From positions 1 through 7,702 of the forward strand of contig JABWAJ010000258.1 in NCBI GenBank assembly GCA_013361075.1: a stretch of 7,702 bases of DNA. The letters run 5' to 3'. This document shows positions 1 through 6,300 of the stretch, in pieces. The stretch is from Saprospiraceae bacterium. GTDB taxonomy: Bacteria > Bacteroidota > Bacteroidia > Chitinophagales > Saprospiraceae. Each line of letters begins with the position of its first letter. The first letter of the stretch is position 1. The position numbers and the translations under genes were made by a program. The notes beneath the pieces were generated by a model. The model worked only from the letters and a program-made list of their open reading frames with translations. It did no database searches and was not told where the DNA came from.

Positions 1-197
1 TTGAAATCTTCCTTATACAGGAAAATTTTATGCCGCTCATACTCCTCGCTGTTGAACTTTTTTGTGCTTTCAGTGAGTGTAATGTAGTAGTCTTCTCCCT
101 TTGTTTTCCGCACATCAAAAAAATAGGTCCTTCGCTTACCCGCACGTACTTTTTTGGAATAAACGCTTTCAAACTTCTTAAATCTCTCGTTCTCCAC
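1..197 (-). CDS. PUR-domain (DUF3276-type) nucleic-acid-binding protein, 3' end outside window
   Basis: Small basic protein whose first 65 residues are visible; the C-terminus lies beyond the left edge. It begins MENERFKKFESVYSKKVRAG and continues with RRTYFFDVRKTKGEDYYITL and a TESTKKF segment. This alternation of basic strands and aromatic residues is the pattern of the Bacteroidota DUF3276/PUR family, which in other bacteria (e.g. the Borrelia PUR-repeat protein) binds single-stranded DNA or RNA in the cytoplasm. The specific target here is unknown. The start is taken as GTG at 197-195: a TAA stop lies in frame three codons upstream, no ATG lies between, and the family typically starts close to this point. 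The gene has its own good promoter (245-275), giving a leader of about 40 nt. It lies 118 bp downstream of the ABC exporter gene on the same strand but appears to be a separate transcription unit. Family assignment is from recognition of the sequence pattern, not a search. Confidence 0.82.
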   Translation of the reverse strand, partial: MENERFKKFESVYSKKVRAGKRRTYFFDVRKTKGEDYYITLTESTKKFNSEEYERHKIFLYKEDF

Positions 198-244
198 GTC
201 TTTTTAAATTTGGTGAAACAAACATCTCTGCGATCATCACACTA

Positions 245-275
245 CAAATGTAGAAAGTTCACCTTGTAAAACAAA
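245..275 (-). promoter_or_regulatory. Bacteroidota-type promoter (TTTG-N19-TACATTTG) for the PUR-domain gene
   Basis: Read on the minus strand, TTTG (275-272) is followed by exactly 19 nt and then TACATTTG (252-245). This matches the Bacteroidota primary-sigma consensus of TTTG near -33 and TAnnTTTG near -7 without mismatch in the conserved bases. Transcription would start a few bases below 245, about 40 nt before the GTG start at 197. The match and spacing are seen directly; its use is inferred. Confidence 0.75.
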
Positions 276-315
276 AGTAATTTACATCATAGCTTTGGAG
301 GTAATAAAAAAGAAT

Positions 316-2130
316 CTATCCCACCGGTTTCGATTCCTCGATACTCTGCTTCTCATAGAGCTCTGCATAGTATCCTTTTTTGGCCAGCAATTCTTCATGA
401 GTACCCGCCTCAGTAATTTTGCCGTGATCGAGCACAATGATTTTGTCGAATTGAAGCAATGCATAGATGCGGTGGGTGATGACAATGGTCGTTTTATCGC
501 CCAGCGCTTCAGTGAAATAGCCCAGGATTTGTTTTTCCGTATTGGTATCCACCGCGGAAAGACAGTCGTCAAACACGACAATGTCGGGTTGCTTAACGAG
601 GGCCCGTGCAATGGAGATGCGCTGCTTCTGCCCGCCGGAAAGGGTCACACCGCGTTCGCCAACCACCGTATCGAAACCTTCAGGCAGCCCCATAATGTCA
701 TCGTAAACTGCCGCATGCCGGGCAAAATCTTCTACTTCCGTGCGGGTTGCGCCGGGATTCCCGAAGGCTATATTACCCGCGACGGAATCTGAAAATAAAA
801 AAACATCCTGTGGCACGTAACCAATGCGCCGTCTCAGATTGTCTAAGTCGTGTTGCCGGACATCTCTGCCGTCAATGCGGATGGAGCCTGAACTCACATC
901 GTACATGCGCGTCAGCAAGTCGGCAACGGTCGTTTTTCCCGCTCCTGTTCTGCCAATTATGGCCATTTTTTGACCAGGTTTTAAATCAAAGCTGATGCCA
1001 TTTATTGCAGAAATCCCCGTGTCCGGATAAATAAAATGCACGTTCTCAAATTCAATATGGCCCTGTAAAGGCGTTGGATCGGTTACTGTATTGACAATCT
1101 CTGGTTCTGTATCCAGGAATTCGTTGATGCGCCTTTGTGAAGCTGCTGCCTGCTGCATGATGGACGCAATCCAACCAATGGCCGTGACGGGCCAGGTCAG
1201 CATGTTGACATAAATGACAAACTCGGCAATGTTTCCAGGAGTAATGACCCCTTTTACAACTTGCAGGCCACCAACATAAACGGTAATAATGGTGCTGGCT
1301 CCGATCATCAGCAACATCATAGGATAAAAAAATGCGTTGATTTTGGCCATTGCCAGCGATTTCTGTTTATAGACTTCGCTTTCTCTGGCAAAATAGCGCG
1401 CCGTAGGCTCTTCCTGAACATAGGATTTTACTACCCTGATGCCGGAGTAAATCTCCTGCGAAATGCTGTTGAGTGCTGCCAGTTGTTTTTGGATGCGTTC
1501 GCTCCGCTTGCTCGTATTGATGCTGATGTAATAAATGGAAATGGATAAAAAAGGCAGAGGGGCAAGGCAATAGAGCGTAAGCTCCAGGTTCACCTTTACC
1601 ATTGCATAAACGGCCAGGACAAATAGTGAAATCAGGTTGATGCCGTATAAAACGGCAGGCCCCAGGTACATCCGCACTTTGGACACGTCTTCCGTAATCC
1701 GTGCCATGAGATCACCGGTATTGTTGCGCTTGTAAAATGAAAGGCTGAGTTTTTCGTATTTTCCGAAAATTTCTTTGCGCATGTCGTATTCAATGAGCCT
1801 CGACATAACAATGATGGTCTGGCGCATGAAGTACATGAATATACCCATGAGCACTGCCAGTACCAATACCAACAGCCCGAACATCAGCAGTTTGCTGCCA
1901 AGACTTTTGTAAATTTCAGGTTGGAGGCTAAAACCGCTGAATAGTTTGTAAAAACTGATGTTGTCCACTACCATGTCCAGTGCCTCCCGCACAATTTGCG
2001 GTTGCAGCACACGGAAGTAGTTGGAAACCATTACAAAAACAATGCCCAGCAGCAATCGCCAGCGGTATCTGTAAAAATGCTTGTTCAGATAGGATAATTC
2101 CTTCACGTAGGTTTCAGATTGTTGTCCCAA
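316..2130 (-). CDS. ABC exporter half-transporter (fused membrane domain and ATPase; MdlB/MsbA-like)
   Basis: A 604-residue type IV ABC exporter half-transporter that would work as a dimer in the inner membrane, pumping an unidentified substrate outward with ATP. The N-terminal half has about six hydrophobic spans, for example residues 26-39, 81-102, 159-178, 183-203, 268-288 and 303-322. The C-terminal ATPase shows Walker A GRTGAGKT (393-400), Q-loop Gln441, signature LSGGQ (497-501), Walker B ending IVVFDD (517-522), D-loop SAVD (525-528) and H-loop His553. The residue after the Walker B Asp is Asp522, not the usual catalytic Glu; this is known in one partner of heterodimeric exporters such as TM287 and in MdlA-type proteins. 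No partner subunit is next to it. The start is uncertain: 2130 is a TTG codon with a stop shortly upstream and no ATG between. A GTG at 2106-2104 would give MKELSYLNKHF, which resembles the usual N-terminus of relatives. Length fits the family. Substrate cannot be told from sequence. Confidence 0.94.
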   Translation of the reverse strand: MGQQSETYVKELSYLNKHFYRYRWRLLLGIVFVMVSNYFRVLQPQIVREALDMVVDNISFYKLFSGFSLQPEIYKSLGSKLLMFGLLVLVLAVLMGIFMYFMRQTIIVMSRLIEYDMRKEIFGKYEKLSLSFYKRNNTGDLMARITEDVSKVRMYLGPAVLYGINLISLFVLAVYAMVKVNLELTLYCLAPLPFLSISIYYISINTSKRSERIQKQLAALNSISQEIYSGIRVVKSYVQEEPTARYFARESEVYKQKSLAMAKINAFFYPMMLLMIGASTIITVYVGGLQVVKGVITPGNIAEFVIYVNMLTWPVTAIGWIASIMQQAAASQRRINEFLDTEPEIVNTVTDPTPLQGHIEFENVHFIYPDTGISAINGISFDLKPGQKMAIIGRTGAGKTTVADLLTRMYDVSSGSIRIDGRDVRQHDLDNLRRRIGYVPQDVFLFSDSVAGNIAFGNPGATRTEVEDFARHAAVYDDIMGLPEGFDTVVGERGVTLSGGQKQRISIARALVKQPDIVVFDDCLSAVDTNTEKQILGYFTEALGDKTTIVITHRIYALLQFDKIIVLDHGKITEAGTHEELLAKKGYYAELYEKQSIEESKPVG

Positions 2131-2199
2131 AATTAACCTGCTTATTCGGAATTAGTTGTGTCTATTGCAAATTGGCTACAGATTTTGCTGATTTTTGAA

Positions 2200-2225
2200 G
2201 GAATGCCGTTGAAAAACGGCATTCC
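2200..2225 (-). terminator. Perfect 11-bp stem hairpin, candidate terminator after the arsR/DUF6428 unit
   Basis: GGAATGCCGTT (2200-2210), a 4-nt loop, then AACGGCATTCC (2215-2225) form an uninterrupted 11-bp stem. It begins 49 nt past the DUF6428 stop codon and lies ahead of the ABC gene, the usual place for a terminator between two same-strand units. No clear T-run follows on the minus strand (the flank is CTTCAAAAATC), so it is not a classic intrinsic terminator. It could also stabilise mRNA ends. The inverted repeat is seen directly; the role is inferred. Confidence 0.5.
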
Positions 2226-2274
2226 GGGGTGCCAGTCAGGGTCGGGTAACCTTTCGTAAAAATCACTCAAAAGA

Positions 2275-2727
2275 TCAATTGCAGCAGGCTGCGCCGGCAA
2301 GATTCGCAATCTCCAGGCTGGGTTTGCAAGCAGTAGGCGGCACAGTTAGTTGCAGCACAAGGCGATTAGACTGGACACTGACCTGATCAACGACATAATT
2401 GGACGTTGGGAGGGTACTGTCTCCCCATTCAAAAAATATTTCGGTAGCCGGGCGAAGGGGGGTCTTGGAGTTGACGATGTCGAAAATTTTTAAAGCCTTC
2501 TGAGTCAGCATGTTTCGCCCGATAGGTTCATTTTTATTTACCCAGAGCTGCACCACTGTTTGTGCATAGTTGTCTGGCCTGCCACCGCAATCTACGGATT
2601 CGATTAAAACATTTTTGACTTCTGTGATGTGGTAAGAAGCCGGTACAAATTGCTGTGGCCGGTACTCAAATACCAATTCCATTTCAGGATGCTGTTGCAA
2701 CAGTTCGAGGAAATCTTTCGTGAGCAT
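2275..2727 (-). CDS. DUF6428-type protein, ArsR-associated, function unknown
   Basis: A 150-residue soluble protein with no signal peptide or membrane span. Its central FVPASYHITEVKNVLIESVDCGG stretch (residues 27-49) and the following QLWVNKNE (60-67) match the hallmark of the DUF6428 family as I know it, where the pattern is FVPEHFHVTEVG...DCGG...QLW. That family is commonly encoded beside ArsR repressors and arsenic-resistance genes in Bacteroidota; its biochemical role is not established. Only four cysteines are present: Cys47 in DCGG, Cys134 in TAC, and the vicinal pair Cys148-Cys149 next to the C-terminus. A vicinal pair could bind arsenite or another soft metal, but that is inference. 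The start is ATG at 2727. The gene lies 58 bp downstream of arsR on the same strand, with a perfect ArsR-like palindrome in the gap, so it may be under its own ArsR control as well as read through from arsR. Confidence 0.78.
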   Translation of the reverse strand: MLTKDFLELLQQHPEMELVFEYRPQQFVPASYHITEVKNVLIESVDCGGRPDNYAQTVVQLWVNKNEPIGRNMLTQKALKIFDIVNSKTPLRPATEIFFEWGDSTLPTSNYVVDQVSVQSNRLVLQLTVPPTACKPSLEIANLAGAACCN

Positions 2728-2749
2728 GAAAAAATGTTTTTGAATATTT

Positions 2750-2765
2750 ATCGCAATATTGCGAT
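2750..2765. promoter_or_regulatory. Perfect 16-bp palindrome, candidate internal ArsR operator
   Basis: ATCGCAATATTGCGAT is its own reverse complement over all 16 bases. It lies between the arsR stop and the DUF6428 start, 22 bp ahead of the latter. It differs at only one base from the palindrome over the arsR promoter (3121-3136), which makes an ArsR binding site the natural reading. I see no convincing promoter pair around it on the minus strand. Confidence 0.65.
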
Positions 2766-2785
2766 TGATTTAAGCAAAAAAATAT

Positions 2786-3103
2786 TTAACAACAGTTGGG
2801 TGTTTCTAAAAACCGGCCCAGCAAAATTTTGATATCTGCCCAGGCCTTGGGATCTAAGGCATAACAAACTTTAGCTCCCTCTATCTCACCATGGATCAAT
2901 CCGGCTTTTTTGAGCTCGTTGAGGTGTTGGGATACCGTAGATTGGGCAAGGGGGACAGCTTCCACAATATCGCCGCAGACACAATCATTCACCCGGAACA
3001 AATGCTCCAGAATTGCGATGCGCGCCGGGTGGGCCAGAGCTTTGGCAAGTTCGGCCAGCCGGTTTTGCTGTGGTGTGAAAAGTATTTTTTTTGATGCGCC
3101 CAT
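2786..3103 (-). CDS. arsR: ArsR/SmtB-family metalloregulatory repressor
   Basis: A 105-residue winged-helix repressor of the ArsR/SmtB family, which binds operator DNA as a dimer and lets go when arsenite/antimonite or a similar metal binds its cysteines. The family's ALAHPARIAILEHL segment is at residues 22-35. The metal-sensing CVC (Cys41 and Cys43) sits in the helix before the recognition region, as in arsenic-sensing ArsR proteins. The recognition helix-turn-helix is PLAQSTVSQHLNELKKAGLI (51-70), and the wing covers about 71-83 with Cys80. The protein ends in Cys104-Cys105, a tail also seen in Bacteroidota ArsR proteins I recall and a possible extra ligand pair. ATG at 3103 gives the normal family length. 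The promoter at 3125-3156 overlaps a palindrome, implying self-repression. It is followed by the DUF6428 gene. The inducer (As, Sb or another) is inferred from the CVC motif only. Confidence 0.94.
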   Translation of the reverse strand: MGASKKILFTPQQNRLAELAKALAHPARIAILEHLFRVNDCVCGDIVEAVPLAQSTVSQHLNELKKAGLIHGEIEGAKVCYALDPKAWADIKILLGRFLETPNCC

Positions 3104-3120
3104 TCTTTTGTCGTAAATTC

Positions 3121-3136
3121 ATCGCAATATTACGAT
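3121..3136. promoter_or_regulatory. ArsR operator over the arsR promoter
   Basis: ATCGCAATATTACGAT is a palindrome with one mismatched pair and matches the perfect copy at 2750-2765 in 15 of 16 bases. It lies 17 bp before the arsR ATG and covers the predicted -7 element, so a bound repressor would block RNA polymerase. The sequence is seen directly; binding by this ArsR is inferred. Confidence 0.72.
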
Positions 3137-3156
3137 CAATTTTTCATATTGGCAAA
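3125..3156 (-). promoter_or_regulatory. Predicted arsR promoter (TTTG-N20-TAATATTG)
   Basis: On the minus strand, TTTG (3156-3153) is followed by 20 nt and TAATATTG (3132-3125). The latter differs from the Bacteroidota -7 consensus TAnnTTTG at one base. The -7 element lies wholly within the operator palindrome, giving a leader of roughly 15-20 nt before the arsR ATG at 3103. Confidence 0.55.
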
Positions 3157-3361
3157 CCTTTTTTAAAACTTAACTAGATATTAACAGCCATATTGCAATA
3201 ATGCACCCACCATTATACTTTTTTAACACGTCTTTGAGTTATAAATTCACACAATATTACGAATGAAAGCCGACATGCCTTCAATGACGAAAAAATCGTC
3301 ATACTGCACTGAAAATCAAACTAATAATTGCTTTTCTATTCGCCCGTTCAGGGTGTATGGT
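3137..3361. other. Divergent intergenic region between arsR and the macroglobulin gene
   Basis: AT-rich spacer holding the upstream part of the arsR promoter and the unknown promoter of the macroglobulin gene. I found no clean TTTG-N19-TAnnTTTG pair on the plus strand. Two partial copies of the ArsR palindrome occur: ATATTGCAAT at 3190-3199 and CAATATTACGA at 3252-3262, the latter identical over 11 bases to 3125-3135. The macroglobulin frame is open back to 3245 with in-frame ATG codons at 3263, 3275 and 3284, so the end of this spacer could be coding if translation starts early, although the signal peptide argues against that. Confidence 0.5.
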
Positions 3362-6300
3362 ATGAATAAAAAAGAACTTATGAGGAAATTCCCGATTCTG
3401 GGTTTACTGGTGCTTTCCCTGGCAGTCTGGGTAAGCCCGCAACAGGCAAAATCACAAACAACTATGTCTCAACGCTATGAAGCGGAATGGAAGGAAATTG
3501 ACTCCTTCGAGGCGCAGGGGCTGCCCCAAAGCGCATTAGCCAAAGTAGAAGCGCTTTATGGACGGATCAAAAGAAATGATGAACCGGCTGAGTTTGTAAA
3601 GGCGGTTATTTACCGTGAAAAATTCAAAAGCCAACTGGAAGAAAAAGGCCAGGTGAAAGCCATCCAGCGCCTGGAAGCGGAAGTCGGACAATCGGAATTT
3701 CCTGTTAAACAAATGCTGTACTCGATGCTCGGTGAGTTGTACAGCCAGTATTTGACGGAAAACTACTGGCTGATTGCTCAACGCACGAAAACTGAAGGAT
3801 TTGACAACAATGACCTGGAAACCTGGAGCGCGACTCAGTTTATTGAAATGGCCTCTAAATACTATTACCTGTCGCTCCAGGACGAACGTTTGGCCGGAAT
3901 CTCCATCAAAACCTTCAACGCCATCATGACAGAAGGCAATCTGGATGAAGCCCTTCGGCCAACCCTTTACGATTTTCTGGCCCATCGCGTCATTGATCAT
4001 TTCAGCAACGACCGTACTGATTTACCGGCTCCGGCCTATAAATTTTACATCAACCAGCCAGAAGTTTTTGGCGACGCTTCGGTATTTCTCACCCTGAAGT
4101 TTGACACCAAAGACCAGGAAAGTTATCAATTGAAAACATTGTTGCTTTTGCAGGATTTGATCCGGCGCCACCTGGCTGATGCAGATCCCGTGGCTCTGAT
4201 TGATGTAGACCTGAAGCGCCTCCAGTTTTTGCGCGAAAAATCTTCGGTTCCGGAAAAAGAGGCCCTGTATCTCGCTGCTCTCAACCGGATGAAGATCCGT
4301 TATTCTGCATCTCCGGCTTATACGGAGATTCTGCATGCGATGGCTTCCTGGTATATCCAACAGCCTTATGAAACCGGTAAGGAAACAAACCGGAACAACC
4401 TCAAAATAGCAAAAGACCTTTGCGAGGAGGCCATCAGCCGGTTCCCCAAATCTTATGGTGCAGCACACTGCAAGGTCTTGAAGGCTTCCATTCAGGAAAA
4501 AGACTTCAGCATCTTTTGCGAATTGGTCACCCTGCCCGAAAAACCTGCTTTGATGCAGGTCAATTACCGAAACGTAGATAAGTTGTATTTCAAAGTAGTA
4601 CGCCTGGAAGAATCTGATATCGACGCTTTGCACAACAACTACAACAACGTTGAAGAAACGCCTGCTTTTGCCAAAAAAAGGAAAGCTGTTGTAACCTGGT
4701 CTGTTGTGCTCCCTGCTATTGAAGATTATCGGGACCACAACACGGAAACCATCATTCCCAAACTGCCAGTTGGGTATTATGCGGTATTGGTCGCGGAAGA
4801 CGAAAAGTTTGAAAAAAGCAAAAAAAATGCCATTTATGGTTTGTTTCAGGTTTCCAGCCTTTCCGGAATCCGACGCAACGATTCAAACGGCAGTTTGCAG
4901 ATTTTTACGACCGACCGGGCTTCGGGTGCACCACTTGAAGGCGTTACGGCAGAGTTTTATACTTATGAATACGAGCGACGCGGGCGAACAACCCCCTGGA
5001 AAAAAGTAGATTCGGCTATCAGTGATAAAGATGGCCGTATAGTGCCTGGTCAGCGCAACAAGGAGTTCATGGTGAAGCTGAGCAAGGGCAAAGATGTTTT
5101 CTGGGTGAATGACCGATTCTCAGATTATACCTACGGCGATCCTTCCCAAACCAGTGTTTTGACCCATTTTTTCCTCGATCGCGCCATTTACCGGCCCGGC
5201 CAGACCATTTATTTTAAAGCCATCTTGTTGCAAAAAGACAAACATGGCATCCCTTCAATTTGGGCCAACCAAAAAGTGGTTGTCAGCTTTTTTGACGCCA
5301 ACCAGCAGGAGGTCAGCAAATTAGAACTGGTGAGCAACCAGTATGGCAGCGTAAACGGCAGTTTTATTGCGCCGAGAACGGGCTTGTTTGGGGCCATGAG
5401 TATCCAATCGAGCCTGAATGGATACACCGGTTTGCGTGTAGAAGAATACAAGCGGCCAAAGTTTGAAGTAAAAATTGATCCGGTGGCGGGTGCTCCTAAA
5501 TTAGGGGATAAAATTTCTGTTACGGGGGTTGCTCAAACTTATGCAGGCAGCAACGTAGACGCCGCCCAGGTGCGTTACCGTGTAGTACGCGAAGTGCGCT
5601 ACCCTTGGTGGCCCTGGTGGAAAGGCCGCAGCATTTTCCCTTCTGGATCCGGGGAAGCTATGGAAATTGCCAATGGCGAAACAACAACCGATGCCAGTGG
5701 TAAATTTGTGGTAACCTTTACCGCCCAGCCCGATCCTTCAACCGACAAAAAAGACCGCCCGAGTTTCTTCTACACAGTATACGCCGATGTGGTTGATATT
5801 ACCGGAGAAACCCATAGTGCCGAACGTTCAATAGAGTTGGGGTATCTCAGCCTGACGGCAGCCATACAATTGCCTGAAGCCTTTGATCGCACGCAAGCGC
5901 CGCCCGTGGTCATTTCGACCAATAATCTGGACGGCCAACCCGTTCCCGCCAAGGGCAAAATTACGATACAACGACTGGATAGCCCGGCGCAATACTACCT
6001 GGAGCGCTATTGGGCCAAGCCCGAACAATACATCATTCCGGAGGCAGTTTTCAAAAGTAACTTTCCCAATATCGCTTATAAAAAAGAGGATGAAAAGGAG
6101 AGTTGGGCGGCAAAAGAACAGGTTTATGCCCGTGATCTCGACACCGGCGGATCCGATTCTTTGCGCATTGATATGAGTACCTGGAACACCGGGTATTATC
6201 TGGTATCCGTTGCTGTAACAGATCCTTCCGGCCAACTCGTAGAATCCAAAGCTTACTACGAATTATTTGATCGCAAAGCCAGGCAGGTAGCCCCGGATAT

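Noticed and set aside
295..792. Plus-strand 165-residue open frame.
   Set aside because: It lies opposite the ATPase domain of the ABC exporter, whose Walker, signature and H-loop motifs prove the minus-strand frame.
2172..2199. Two imperfect GATTTT copies (around 2181-2196), resembling short AT-rich dispersed repeats of Bacteroidota.
   Set aside because: Too short and too AT-rich to call a repeat family without the rest of the genome.
2131..2199. Possible promoter for the ABC exporter (CCAATTTG-like -7 element on the minus strand).
   Set aside because: It lacks the conserved TA of TAnnTTTG and has no properly spaced TTTG upstream.
3263..3361. In-frame ATG codons at 3263, 3275 and 3284 as possible starts of the macroglobulin.
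   Set aside because: They would add 26-33 polar residues ahead of an otherwise normal signal peptide and would overlap the ArsR-like box at 3252-3262. The ATG at 3362 or 3380 gives a typical signal peptide.
3536..4738. Long minus-strand open frames (154 and 238 residues) opposite the macroglobulin gene.
   Set aside because: They are antisense to a clearly coding frame with recognisable family motifs. Their translations show no domain pattern and are rich in Phe and Val, as expected from reverse reading of Lys/Glu-rich codons.
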